Shown here one piece after another: positions 29,901 to 38,545 of a stretch of 64,000 nucleotides of DNA. The position numbers were made by a program, and so were the translations under genes. The notes below the pieces were generated by a model. It was not told where the DNA came from. It did no database searches and was given only the letters and a program-made list of their open reading frames with translations. The number at the start of each line of letters is the position of its first letter. The stretch's first letter is position 1. Source of the stretch: DATFDN01 sp963818885 (lineage in GTDB: Bacteria > Pseudomonadota > Alphaproteobacteria > Acetobacterales > Acetobacteraceae); the NCBI GenBank assembly GCA_963818885.1, contig CAWFTP010000006.1, positions 434,001 through 498,000 on the forward strand. The letters run 5' to 3'.

Positions 29901-30460
29901 TGCGCGCGGAGATGGAGAAGATGCTAGCGGGGGAGCTGTACGACCCCACTGCGCCTGACGTTCAGGCCGAGCAACTGGCGGCGCACAGGTGGCTTGCGCG
30001 CTACAACGCGTCGCTCGGCCGGACCCCTTCGGAGCGGCGCGAGTTGCTGGCGGAACGGCTCGGCGCTGTCGGCGACGGCAGCGAGATCCGGCCACCGTTC
30101 CATTGCGACTACGGCTTCAACATCCGCCTCGGCGCGGGCGTGTTCCTGAACTTCAACTGCGTGATCCTCGATGTTGCCAAGGTCAGCATCGGCGATCGCA
30201 CGCAGATCGGGCCCGGGGTGCAGATCCTGGCAGCGGACCATCCGCGCGATCCGGCGGAGCGGGCCTCCGGGCTGGAGTTCGGCCAGCCGGTGCGCATTGG
30301 ACGGAACGTCTGGATCGGGGCGGGCGCGATCATCCTGCCGGGCGTCAGGATCGGAGACGATGCGCTGATCGGCGCGGGCAGCGTAGTCACGCGTGATGTG
30401 CCCGCCGGGGCGACCGCCTTCGGCAATCCGGCACGCGTGCGGACCGCCCCATCCCATTAG
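29900..30460 (+). CDS. Maltose/sugar O-acetyltransferase, left-handed beta-helix type
   Basis: The protein has 186 residues with an N-terminal Mac domain (EMEKMLAGELYDPTAPDVQAEQLAAHRWLARYNAS) and hexapeptide repeats (IRLGAGVFLNFNCVILDVAKVSIGDRTQIGPGVQI; IGRNVWIGAGAIILPGVRIGDDALIGAGSVVTRDVPAGATAFGNPARV). It transfers acetyl from acetyl-CoA to a sugar hydroxyl, as LacA/Maa do. The ADHP segment holds the catalytic histidine. The ATG overlaps the DUF899 stop, so it belongs to the same transcript. Confidence 0.9.
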   Translation: MRAEMEKMLAGELYDPTAPDVQAEQLAAHRWLARYNASLGRTPSERRELLAERLGAVGDGSEIRPPFHCDYGFNIRLGAGVFLNFNCVILDVAKVSIGDRTQIGPGVQILAADHPRDPAERASGLEFGQPVRIGRNVWIGAGAIILPGVRIGDDALIGAGSVVTRDVPAGATAFGNPARVRTAPSH

Positions 30461-30476
30461 CTGGGGAGACGTTTCG

Positions 30477-31559
30477 ATGGGCAAGCGAGTGCTGATCCTG
30501 CTGGGGACGAGGAAAGGCGCGTTCATCCTCGAAAGCGATGCCGCGCGCCGTTCCTGGCAGCTCCGCGGTCCGTTCTGCGAGGCGTGGCCGATGAACCACG
30601 TGATCGCCGATCCCGCCACCGGCACGATCTATGCCGGCGGCGGCAATGAGTGGTTCGGCCCGGCGGTTTGGAAATCGACCGATCTCGGTGCGAGCTGGAC
30701 GCATTCGAGCGAGGGGCTGGCCTATGCGCCAGGCGAGACGCCGATCAAGTCGGTCTGGAGCCTGGCGCGAGGTGCAGGCTGCCTCTACGCGGGCGTCGAG
30801 CCTGCCGGGCTGTTTCGCAGTGAGGACGGCGGAGAATCGTGGCGGCACGTCGCCGGCCTGCAAGGCCACGACTCGCGCCCGCACTGGCAGCCCGGGGCGG
30901 GCGGCCTCATCCTGCATTCGCTGGTGCCGCACCCGAGCGATGCGCGCCAGCTCTGGATCGCGATCTCTGCGGCGGGCGTGTTCCACACGGCGGATGGCGG
31001 CGCGACGTGGGAGGCTCGGAATCGGGGCACGAGGGCGGACTTCAACCCGGAGGGCAGCCGCTATCCGGAATACGGGCAGTGCGTGCACTGCCTGGTGATG
31101 GCGCCGGGGATGGCGAACCGGCTCTATCAGCAGAACCACTGCGGCATGTACCGCAGCGACGATGGCGGCCGGCACTGGGAGAGCATCGAGGCTGGCCTGC
31201 CGTCGAGCTTCGGCTTTCCGGCGGCGACGCACCCACGCGATCCCGCCACGCTCTACCTGCTACCCCTGAACGGCGACACGGCGGGACGGTACGTGCCCGA
31301 GGGCAAGGCAGCGGTCTGGCGGACCCGCGACGCAGGTGCCACGTGGGAGGCGCTGCGCGGGGGTCTCCCTCAAGAGAACGCGTTCTTCGGCGTGTTGCGC
31401 CAGGCGATGGCGACCGACCGGCTCGATCCGGCTGGAGTTTATTTCGGCACCAACACCGGTGCCCTGTTCGCAAGCACCGACGATGGCGATCGCTGGACCG
31501 GTATCGCCCAGCACCTGCCGACCATCTCCTCCGTGGAAACGCTGACGTTGGATGCGTAG
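30477..31559 (+). CDS. BNR/Asp-box beta-propeller (sortilin/sialidase-fold) protein
   Basis: This 360-residue protein carries six Asp-box motifs (S/T-x-D-x-G-x-x-W): STDLGASW, SEDGGESW, TADGGATW, SDDGGRHW, TRDAGATW and STDDGDRW, spaced as in a beta-propeller. No signal peptide is seen (MGKRVLILLGTRKGAFIL), so it is probably cytoplasmic. Catalytic residues of true sialidases are not recognisable; members are usually annotated as exo-alpha-sialidase or glycosyl hydrolase without proof. The start chosen is ATG 30477, 16 bases after the acetyltransferase stop, with CTGGGGAG upstream. Confidence 0.82.
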   Translation: MGKRVLILLGTRKGAFILESDAARRSWQLRGPFCEAWPMNHVIADPATGTIYAGGGNEWFGPAVWKSTDLGASWTHSSEGLAYAPGETPIKSVWSLARGAGCLYAGVEPAGLFRSEDGGESWRHVAGLQGHDSRPHWQPGAGGLILHSLVPHPSDARQLWIAISAAGVFHTADGGATWEARNRGTRADFNPEGSRYPEYGQCVHCLVMAPGMANRLYQQNHCGMYRSDDGGRHWESIEAGLPSSFGFPAATHPRDPATLYLLPLNGDTAGRYVPEGKAAVWRTRDAGATWEALRGGLPQENAFFGVLRQAMATDRLDPAGVYFGTNTGALFASTDDGDRWTGIAQHLPTISSVETLTLDA

Positions 31560-31639
31560 AGGGCACCCCGATCGAACCGCGATCTTCTACTAACCGGCCT
31601 CTGCCCCTCCCCGAAAGGGTGGTTGGTATAGCGGAGCGA

Positions 31640-32407
31640 TCAGGCTCGGTCGCCGAGAAACGCGTCGGCCACGGCGATGAATCCGTCCGGGTTATCCGCG
31701 TGCAGCCAGTGCCCGGCGTGACGCAGCGTGACGAATTTTGCCGCCGGAAACAGTGCGCGGATCAGGGGGCGGACCTCGGCCTGGATGTAGGAGGAGAGCT
31801 CGCCGGAGACGAACAGCGTGGGGCCGCCGTAGCTCACGCCGGGCGGTGTGTTCCAACCCTCGATATCGGGAAGCGCCGCGGTGATCTCCGCAAGCCCGAT
31901 CCGCCAGGACGGAGCCGCGCCGAGGCGGAGGTTCTGGAGCAGGAACGGGCGGACCGACGCCTCCGGGATCGCCGGTGCCAGCGCCGCATCGGCGGCGGGA
32001 CGCGTCAGTCCCGGGTGCAGCGGAAGCGCTGCCATCGCCTCGGCATAGGCGCCGAATCCCGGCGGGTAGGCGACCGGCGCGATATCGGCGATCAGGACGC
32101 GCGTGACGGAATTGGGCGCGGCGAGCGCCAGCCGCATCGCCACCTTGCCTCCCATGGAGTGGCCGATGAGTGCCGCGGGCAGCGCGCCGCTCTCGGCAAG
32201 CGTCTCGCGCACGTCCTCGGCCATCGTCGCGTAGTCCATGCCGGAAGCGTGGGGACTATCGCCGTGGTTGCGCAGATCGAGTGCCAGCACGCGGTACCGG
32301 GCGGCGAGCCTCGCCTGCACCGTGCCGAGATTGCGGGCAGAGCCGAACAGGCCGTGCAGCAGCGCAACGGGCGGTCCCTCGCCCGCCTCTCTGGCGTGCA
32401 GTATCAC
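31640..32407 (-). CDS. Alpha/beta hydrolase (YbfF-like esterase)
   Basis: The protein has 255 residues with the alpha/beta hydrolase fold: PPVALLHGLFGSARNLGTVQARLAARYRVLALDLRNHGDSPH gives the oxyanion loop and strand order. The nucleophile is in GHSMGGKVAMRLAL and the histidine is in RHAGHWLHADNPDGF. This matches short-chain acyl-CoA/ester hydrolases of the YbfF type. The GTG start overlaps the EamA gene stop (GTGA). The physiological substrate is unknown. Confidence 0.88.
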   Translation of the reverse strand: MILHAREAGEGPPVALLHGLFGSARNLGTVQARLAARYRVLALDLRNHGDSPHASGMDYATMAEDVRETLAESGALPAALIGHSMGGKVAMRLALAAPNSVTRVLIADIAPVAYPPGFGAYAEAMAALPLHPGLTRPAADAALAPAIPEASVRPFLLQNLRLGAAPSWRIGLAEITAALPDIEGWNTPPGVSYGGPTLFVSGELSSYIQAEVRPLIRALFPAAKFVTLRHAGHWLHADNPDGFIAVADAFLGDRA

Positions 32408-33315
32408 GCGCGGGCTGGCACGGCGGCGATCGCGACCCCGGCCAGGATCAGCGCCGTGCCGCCCAGCAGATCGGCGGTCAGCGGCTCACCCAGGATCAGG
32501 TTGGCGAGGATCAGCCCGAGCGCAGGGGTGGCGAGGAACCCGACCGAAGACACGACTGTCGGCAGGCGTATGGTCGCCTCGACGATCCCCCAGGTGCCGA
32601 GCGGGCCGGCGATCAGCCCCACGTAGAGGATCCCGCCCCAACTCGCCGGGCTGGAGCCCAGCGTGCCGCTCGGCGCCTCCCACAGCACCAGGGGAAACAT
32701 CAGCGCCGCGCCGATCAGGAAGCACCAGGGCAGCAGCTCGAACATCGGCGCGCGCGGCGGCCGGGCGCGGATGGCGACGATCGCGATGCCGAAGGCGAGG
32801 CCCGCAAGCAGCAGGAAGGCATTGCCGAGCAACACCGATCCGCTCGACCAGTCGATCGCCCAAGGGCCGATCAACACGGCCACGCCGGCGATGCCGAGGG
32901 CCGCGGCCAGCCAACGGCGCGGAGGTATGTGCTCGCCCAGGAACAGCAGCGACAGCGGCACGACATAGTAGATCGTCGTGTTGGCGAGCACTGCCGTCCG
33001 CCCCGCCTCGACCCAGCGGATGGCGAGATGAGAGAAGATGAAGAACAAGCCGATCTGCAGCGCGCCGATCACGAGCGTGGCCGGCAGGTCGGAGCGGCGC
33101 GGCAGCCGGATGCCGCGGGTCGCCGCGAGGAGCGCGCCGGTCACCAGACAGGACAGCGCCGCACGGCTCTCGGCGAACCAGAGTGCGGTAGTGCCCTTGT
33201 CGACGGCGAGCTTTGTCAGCGGCCAGGCACTGCTGAGCAGCACCACGGAGCTGAACAGACACAGGAGTCCGGCGCGATAGCGAGTCGATTGAGCAGAGGC
33301 GATCGCGGCGCTCAC
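32404..33315 (-). CDS. EamA/DMT-family transporter
   Basis: This 303-residue protein has ten predicted helices in two EamA repeats (FSSVVLLSSAWPLTKLAVDKGTTALWFAESRAALSC; FELLPWCFLIGAALMFPLVLWEAPSG). The second repeat ends with VVSSVGFLATPALGLILANLILGEPLTADLLGGTALILAGV, the family's signature. It probably exports a metabolite. The GTG start (33315) overlaps the oxidoreductase stop and its own stop overlaps the hydrolase start, so three genes share one transcript. Confidence 0.9.
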   Translation of the reverse strand: MSAAIASAQSTRYRAGLLCLFSSVVLLSSAWPLTKLAVDKGTTALWFAESRAALSCLVTGALLAATRGIRLPRRSDLPATLVIGALQIGLFFIFSHLAIRWVEAGRTAVLANTTIYYVVPLSLLFLGEHIPPRRWLAAALGIAGVAVLIGPWAIDWSSGSVLLGNAFLLLAGLAFGIAIVAIRARPPRAPMFELLPWCFLIGAALMFPLVLWEAPSGTLGSSPASWGGILYVGLIAGPLGTWGIVEATIRLPTVVSSVGFLATPALGLILANLILGEPLTADLLGGTALILAGVAIAAVPARA

Positions 33316-34286
33316 CCGACCAGCACTGCCTTGCCGATCACCTTGCGGTCGATCACCGCCTGGACCGCAGTGGCGGCGTCCTCGAGCGCGAAGCGATGCG
33401 AGATCCGGGTCTTGAGCTTGCCCTGGCCGGCGAGATCGAGGAGTGCCCGGATATTCGCCTCTGCCAATTCCGGCTCGTTCTGCTGAAACGCGCCCATGTA
33501 GATGCCGATCGCATCGATCGCCTTGATGAGCAGGTAGTTGCTGCGGATCGTCGCCGGGCCGCCACCGAGGAAGCCGAGGATGACCAGGCGCCCACGATAG
33601 CCGAGGCAGCGTAGCGATTCCTCGGTCACTTGGGCGCCGATCGGATCGTATACGATGCCGACGCCGCGCTTGCCGGTGATCTCCTTCACCGCCTCGACGA
33701 ACCCCTCCCGGTAGTCGAGCGCGTGCTCGGCTCCCTCTTCCAGGCACGCCGCGCGCTTCTCCGCCGTGCTCGCGGTCGCGATCACGCGCGCGCCGCGCAG
33801 GCGGGCGATCTGGATGGCGCCGATCCCGATGCCGCCGGCCGCGCCGTGCACCAGCACCCACTCGCCCTGGGCGAGGCGGGCGCGCTGCAGCAGCGCGTGG
33901 TAGGGGGTCGCGAAGCCGGAGAGGAACACGCCGGCCTCCTCCAGGCTCATGCCGGCGGGCACCGGTTGGCAGTCGCCCTCCCTGGCATTCGCCTTCTCGA
34001 CGAAGGCGCCGCCCTTGTGGCGGCTCATGACCGAATCGCCTGGCTTGAATCGGGTCACCCCCGGGCCGATCATCAGTACCTCCCCCGCGGCCTCGCCGCC
34101 GGGGATGAAGGGTGGCTCCGGGCGGACCTGGTATTTTCCGGCGAGTTGCAGTACGTCCACGTATTGGACGCCTCGAGCCCTGATCCGGACCTGCAACTCG
34201 CCTGCGCCGGGCGGCGGAGGGTCAGGCACCTCGCGCACCGCCAGGACTCCCGGCCCGCCATAGGATTCGCACAGGACTGCCTTCAT
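33312..34286 (-). CDS. NADPH:quinone oxidoreductase / zinc-independent MDR family
   Basis: The protein has 324 residues of the medium-chain dehydrogenase/reductase family. The N-terminal GroES-like domain (GELQVRIRARGVQYVDVLQLAGKYQVRPEPPFIPGGEAAGEVLMIGPGVTRFKPGD) lacks zinc-binding cysteines. The Rossmann loop is VHGAAGGIGIGAIQIARLRGARVIATAS. YDPIGAQVTEESLRCLGYRGRLVILGF supports quinone/enone reductase activity with NADPH. It is the first gene of the run with the EamA permease and the hydrolase. Confidence 0.9.
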   Translation of the reverse strand: MKAVLCESYGGPGVLAVREVPDPPPPGAGELQVRIRARGVQYVDVLQLAGKYQVRPEPPFIPGGEAAGEVLMIGPGVTRFKPGDSVMSRHKGGAFVEKANAREGDCQPVPAGMSLEEAGVFLSGFATPYHALLQRARLAQGEWVLVHGAAGGIGIGAIQIARLRGARVIATASTAEKRAACLEEGAEHALDYREGFVEAVKEITGKRGVGIVYDPIGAQVTEESLRCLGYRGRLVILGFLGGGPATIRSNYLLIKAIDAIGIYMGAFQQNEPELAEANIRALLDLAGQGKLKTRISHRFALEDAATAVQAVIDRKVIGKAVLVG

Positions 34287-34310
34287 GCAGGGGCTCTCCG
34301 TCCAGGAAGC

Positions 34311-34379
34311 GCTCGGGTCTGGACCCGAGCAAAAGGGCGGCGCAGTCTGCGCCAGAGGTTTGTGTCTCAAGGCTGAGAC
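34311..34379 (+). promoter_or_regulatory. Three consecutive perfect hairpins upstream of the Crp/Fnr gene
   Basis: GCTCGGGTC/GACCCGAGC (34311-34319/34322-34330), GGCGCA/TGCGCC (34339-34344/34348-34353) and GTCTCA/TGAGAC (34364-34369/34374-34379) lie in series in the 108-base gap between divergent genes, ending 15 bases before the regulator's ATG. They could be operators of dyad symmetry or a folded leader. No T-tract follows any of them, so they are not simple terminators. Confidence 0.45.
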
Positions 34380-34394
34380 GTCACAGGATACAAG

Positions 34395-35132
34395 ATGCGA
34401 CCGAGCACGACCATGTTGCGGGGACTGCCCGCCTTCCGCGATCTGCCGGAGGACCTGCTCTCCGAGATCGAGGCCATCAGCGATGTCGTCACCGTCGAGC
34501 ATGGAGAGGAGGTCTGCCGCCAGGGCGCGGTCCCGACCCATCTCTATTACGTGTTGGAGGGCCAGATCGCGCTCTCCAGCACGGCGCCCGACGGCACGAC
34601 GGCGGTCGTGGAGGTGATTCATCCGGCGGGCGATTTCGTGCTCGCCTCCGTCATGCTGGGCCGGCATCATCTACAGGCGGCGCATGTGGTCTCCCGCGGG
34701 CGGCTGATCGCGATCGAGGCGGAGGCGCTGCGTGGATTGGTCAAGCAGCGGCCCGAACTGTCGCGGGCGTTGCTGCTCTCGCTGTCGCGCGACTTCCGCA
34801 ATGTCATTCGTCAGGTGCGGGATTTGAAGGTGCGCACCACGGCGCAGCGGCTGGGGTGCTACCTGCTCGCGCTGGTTCCTGACCCGGGCGCGGTCGAGGC
34901 GTCGATCCGGCTGCCGTTCGAGAAGGGACTGCTCGCCGGCCGGCTCGGCTGCCGACAGGAGAACCTGTCCCGTGCATTCGCGGCACTGCGCGAATTGGGT
35001 GTCGAGACGCGCGGCTCACGGGTGACGCTGCACGACATTCCCCGTCTGACCGCCTATGCGATGCCCGACTACCTCAATGATCCAGACATGACGGAACGGT
35101 CGACGGACGCGGCGGAGGTCGAGGCCGCCTGA
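34395..35132 (+). CDS. Crp/Fnr family transcriptional regulator
   Basis: The protein has 245 residues. The cyclic-nucleotide-binding-type beta-roll (about 15-130, FRDLPEDLLSEIEAISDVVTVEHGEEVCRQGAVPTHLYYVLEGQIAL) is followed by the dimer helix and an HTH_Crp domain (LPFEKGLLAGRLGCRQENLSRAFAALRELGVETRGSRVTL). The N-terminal [4Fe-4S] cysteine set of FNR is absent, so it is closer to the DNR/NarR or CooA-like branches. The ATG (34395) is divergent from the oxidoreductase run and may regulate it; that is inference. The effector is unknown. Confidence 0.9.
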   Translation: MRPSTTMLRGLPAFRDLPEDLLSEIEAISDVVTVEHGEEVCRQGAVPTHLYYVLEGQIALSSTAPDGTTAVVEVIHPAGDFVLASVMLGRHHLQAAHVVSRGRLIAIEAEALRGLVKQRPELSRALLLSLSRDFRNVIRQVRDLKVRTTAQRLGCYLLALVPDPGAVEASIRLPFEKGLLAGRLGCRQENLSRAFAALRELGVETRGSRVTLHDIPRLTAYAMPDYLNDPDMTERSTDAAEVEAA

Positions 35133-35135
35133 GCG

Positions 35136-35969
35136 TCAGTCCGCGAACCCGGCCATCGCCCGGACCTCCGCCGGCGTGCGCCCGGCTGCGCGCAGGGCGC
35201 GCAGAGACAGTGCGCCGTCGCGCTTGGAAAGGCGCCGCCCCGCGGGGTCGGTCAGCAGCCTGTGGTGCGCGTAGACCGGAGCCGGCCAGTCCATCAGGGC
35301 CTGGATCAGCCGGTGCAAATCCGTCGCCGGTCGCAGATCCTCGCCGCGCGTCACCAGAGTGATGCCCTGGTCCGCGTCATCGTATGTGACGCAAAGATGA
35401 TAGCTCCCCGGGATTCCCTTGCGGCTCAGCACGACGTCTCCGAACCGGTCGGGCCGGCATCGTGTCCATCCTTCCCCCGTCTCCTCGTAGTTGAGCTCAC
35501 GGGACACCGACGCGAGCGCGCACGCCGCATCGAGCCGCAGCGCGTGCGGGATGCCGGCGGCGATCCGCGCGGCCCGTTCGTCGGGTGACAGGTCTCGGCA
35601 GGTGCCGGGATAGATGGCCCCTTCCGCCGTGTGGGGCGCGCTTGCGGCGGCCGCGATATCGGCGCGCGTGCAGAAGCATGGGTAGAGCAATCCGCGCGCG
35701 GCGAGCGCATCGAGCATGCGGCCGTAGTCGGGGAGATGCTGCGACTGGACGCGCACCGGCTCGTCCCAGGTCAGCCCCAGCCAAGCGAGGTCCTCAAGGA
35801 CGGCCTCGGCGTATTCGGGGCGGCAGCGTTTGGTGTCGATATCCTCAAGCCGGAGCAGGAAGCGCCCGCCGCCGTCGCGTGCCTGCCGATAAGCGAACAG
35901 CGCGGCATGGGCGTGGCCGAGATGGAGGTAGCCGGTCGGGCTGGGGGCGAAGCGGGTGACGATGGACAC
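35136..35969 (-). CDS. gluQ: Glutamyl-Q tRNA(Asp) synthetase
   Basis: GluQ-RS attaches glutamate to the queuosine base of tRNA(Asp). It has 277 residues, the truncated GluRS catalytic core without an anticodon-binding domain. HLGH at residues 16-19 is the HIGH motif, after TRFAPSPTG. RLSKRDG is the KMSKS counterpart. A zinc site is visible in CFCTRADI...IYPGTC. The start chosen is GTG 35969 (SIVTRFAPSPTG follows); the frame continues to 36038 without family support. It is convergent with the Crp-type gene (3-base gap) and divergent from the esterase gene. Confidence 0.95.
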   Translation of the reverse strand: MSIVTRFAPSPTGYLHLGHAHAALFAYRQARDGGGRFLLRLEDIDTKRCRPEYAEAVLEDLAWLGLTWDEPVRVQSQHLPDYGRMLDALAARGLLYPCFCTRADIAAAASAPHTAEGAIYPGTCRDLSPDERAARIAAGIPHALRLDAACALASVSRELNYEETGEGWTRCRPDRFGDVVLSRKGIPGSYHLCVTYDDADQGITLVTRGEDLRPATDLHRLIQALMDWPAPVYAHHRLLTDPAGRRLSKRDGALSLRALRAAGRTPAEVRAMAGFAD

Positions 35970-36016
35970 CGGCTGAGAGAAGCGGGTAGGCGGGGCGCCT
36001 TGCAAGAGGAGGCGAC

Positions 36017-36679
36017 ATGCCGGAGCTGGACGGGCCACGCTTTGATCCGCTGAGCGGCGAGGCGCCGCGACAGTTGGTGGTGCTGTGTCACGGGGTCGGT
36101 GCCGACGGGCACGACCTGATCGCGCTCGCCCCCGCGCTCTCGCCCGCCTTGCCGTACGCGGCGTTCGTCGCGCCGACCGCGCCCGACCGCTACGATCAGG
36201 ACCCGTACGGTCAGGGACGCCAGTGGTTCAGCGTGGCGGACCGTTCGCCGCCGAAGATGGAACAGGGCGTGCGCGCCGCCGCCGCACTGCTCGACCCTTT
36301 CATCGACGCGGAGCTCGCGCGATTGGGTCTGCCGCCGACCGCCTATGCGCTGCTGGGCTTCAGCCAGGGTGCGATGACGGTGCTGTTCACCGGCCTGCGC
36401 CGCGCCGCGGCGCCCCGCGCGGTCCTCGCCTATTCGGGCGCACTGCTCGCGCCGGAGACGCTGGGCGCCGAACTTGCCAACCGCGCGCCGGTGCTGCTGG
36501 TGCATGGCGAGGCCGACGATGTGGTGTCGGTCGCGCGCTCGCGCGACGCCGCACTGGCGCTGCGCGCCGCCGGGGTTCCCGTGGAGGCACACTACATGCC
36601 GGGTTTGGGCCATGGGATCGACGAGCCGGGGATCGCGCTGGGCGCTACATTCCTGCGCAACGCGTTTGCCGGCTGCTAG
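36017..36679 (+). CDS. Phospholipase/carboxylesterase family alpha/beta hydrolase
   Basis: The protein has 220 residues of the short alpha/beta hydrolase group that includes acyl-protein thioesterases and YpfH/EstB. QLVVLCHGVGADGHDLIALAP gives the oxyanion loop, ALLGFSQGAMTVLFTGLRR the serine nucleophile, and VLLVHGEADDVV and MPGLGHGID the Asp and His. It has no signal peptide. The ATG follows AAGAGGAGGCGAC. Its TAG stop overlaps the reconstructed stop of the convergent deacetylase gene by two bases. Confidence 0.92.
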   Translation: MPELDGPRFDPLSGEAPRQLVVLCHGVGADGHDLIALAPALSPALPYAAFVAPTAPDRYDQDPYGQGRQWFSVADRSPPKMEQGVRAAAALLDPFIDAELARLGLPPTAYALLGFSQGAMTVLFTGLRRAAAPRAVLAYSGALLAPETLGAELANRAPVLLVHGEADDVVSVARSRDAALALRAAGVPVEAHYMPGLGHGIDEPGIALGATFLRNAFAGC

Positions 36680-37675
36680 AGCGACAGCGCCAGCTCGTTG
36701 AGTTCCGTTCTGCGCCATTCGCGACACCACGGATGCGATCGGCGCTGTGAGCGTTGGCGGGGGAACCGGAGGAGACGCAAGCCAGCCAGGAGCGGCTTGC
36801 ACGAAGCTTACGGGCTCCAATGCTGTTGAATTGTCCGCGATGAATGCACAGAGCTTTTTCATCCTGCGCTTCACGAGCATGTTGCGGCGTGCACCGCCGA
36901 CGCGCAGACGGTTTTGTCCCAGGAAGTCGAATGGATGGCTGAGCACGACGACCGTCGGAACCCCTTGGCGACAAGCTTGTCGGAAAAGCGCTTTCGCCTC
37001 CCCGAAGGAAGTCGCGGCGATACTCAGCAGGCGCTCATTTTCGGAGGGCCCTTGTCGATAGGTCGTGATCGGAACCTCCAGCACGCCTTCCACCCAACTC
37101 CGTCCGCCCCGGAGACGAAGTTCGGGATCCGCCGGCTTCCACCATGCGATGCCCAGATTGGACGCGACCTTAAGGCCACAAGCGGCCATCGCGGCGTAGA
37201 CGGTCCGGTCAGCGTGCAGGTTTCCCGTCCGCATGGCGATGAGCGGAGGAGCGCCGATGCGCCGCAGACGCGCCATGGCATCGAGTAGAATTTCCTGAAA
37301 TTCCTCCAGCGGGCGAGCGTCACAGGAATCGCTTGGTGCCTTTTTCGACGGGCGTGTCCGCCATCCTGCATCGCGGAACGCGCGCCACGCCGGATGGACG
37401 TGCAGTTGCACGTCCTGGTCGGCGCGGAGGATACGTTCCACAACACGCCCCATCGGTGCGTCACCAAAATAGTACGACTGGAGAGGCTCGACGAAAAACG
37501 TCGCTGAAATGCCGTGGTCGCGGAAAACGTCGAGCAGGAAGCCGAGCCCGTTCTCCCGGCCGGCGGCGAAACAGATGACGTTCTCTTCTCCGATCGGGCG
37601 ATGAGTTTCGGGTCGGGTGAACGCGCCCCCGATGCTGAACTCAACGTCGACAGTCAGGCAAACCTGGGTGCGCAT
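36676..37675 (-). CDS. Polysaccharide deacetylase (NodB-homology) family protein, with apparent frameshift near the 3' end
   Basis: The N-terminus TQVCLTVDVEFSIGGAF carries the catalytic T-x-D-x-E motif at the very start, and the LHVHPAWRAF histidines are the metal ligands. NGLGFLLDVFRDHGISATFFVEPLQ is the first family strand/helix. There is no signal peptide, as in the cytoplasmic WalW-like subgroup linked to polysaccharide loci. The uninterrupted frame runs about 900 bases further, antisense through the esterase, which is implausible. Removing one base near 36705 gives RMAQNELNELALSL and a TAG at 36676-36678, an expected C-terminus. The gene is less GC-rich than its neighbours. Confidence 0.85.
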
Positions 37676-37764
37676 CTCCTTGGGCTCCGTAACGAAGCCC
37701 GCTTAACGTGGCATTGATGAAAATAAGAATTCAAAGTCTCGGTTATCACAAATATGTAGACAGG
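37676..37764. other. AT-rich intergenic stretch
   Basis: This 89-base gap is much richer in A/T than the rest of the window (for example GAAAATAAGAATTCAAAG and CACAAATATG). It lies upstream of the deacetylase gene, which also has lower GC than usual, and probably contains its promoter. No ORF or RNA structure was seen. Confidence 0.6.
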
Positions 37765-38545
37765 TTAACGTAAGCTTTGCCTCCCCCTGCCAACTGCGAG
37801 TTCCGTGACGATCCCGTGCAGGGTTCGCAGTTCCTGTTCGGTCACCTCCCCACGCTCGAACAGATGGCGGATGTTGCGCACCATGCCGGGACGCTTCGGC
37901 AGGTTGCGCAGGAAGCCGCAGGCGTCGAGCTGATCGGTCAGGTGGGTCAGGAAATTGTCCAGCTCCGCCTTCGTCGCGACGTGCGTCTCGTTGGTCATCA
38001 ACGCGCGCGGCGGCGTGGCGTCGGCGGCGGTCCACCATTCGTAAGCCATGACCATGACGGCCTGCGCGAGGTTGAGCGACATGAATCCGGGGTTCAGCGG
38101 GTAGCGCACCAGCGCGTCGGCACGCGCCATGTCGTCGTTATCCAGGCCCGCCCGCTCGGGTCCGAACAAGATGCCGGCGCGCAGCTCGCGCGCGCAGATC
38201 GCGCGCAGCTCGGCCGCCGCGCCGCGCGCCGTCAGCACCGGCTTGATGACGTGGCGCGGACGCGGACACGTCGCGAGCACGCGGTGCAGATCGGCGATCG
38301 CCTCCGGCAGCGTGGCATGGACGCTTGCCGCATCGAGGATGCGGTCGGCGCCCGACGCCATGCGCCACGCCTTGTCCTGCGGCCAGCCGTCGCGCGGGGC
38401 GACGAGGCGGAGGTCAAACAGCCCGCCATTCGCCATCGCCCGCGCGCAGGCGCCGATATTGTCGGCAAGCTGCGGGCGCACCAGTACCGACGACCGGTGT
38501 GTTGCCGACTGGCGCGAGCGGCGCGCCGCCGTCGCGGCCGGTCAT
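37765..38545 (-). CDS. TrmJ/SpoU-type RNA 2'-O-methyltransferase, with apparent frameshift near the 5' end
   Basis: This SPOUT-family enzyme methylates ribose in tRNA (TrmJ type) or rRNA. LVRPQLADNIGACARAMANGGLFDLRLVAPRDGWP is motif 1. ILFGPERAGLDNDDMARADALVRYPLNPGFMSLNLAQAVMVMAYEWW contains motifs 2 and 3, the SAM trefoil knot. The uninterrupted frame begins at GTG 38481. The upstream sequence from ATG 38545, which overlaps the cysS stop as ATGA, reads MTGRDGGAPLAPVGNTPVV and joins perfectly to VLVRPQ if one G near 38487 is removed. The longer form is preferred. It is co-transcribed with cysS. Confidence 0.88.

Noticed and set aside
35771..36675. Very long C-terminal extension of the deacetylase
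   Set aside because: It is antisense to the esterase and gluQ genes and disappears when one base near 36705 is removed.
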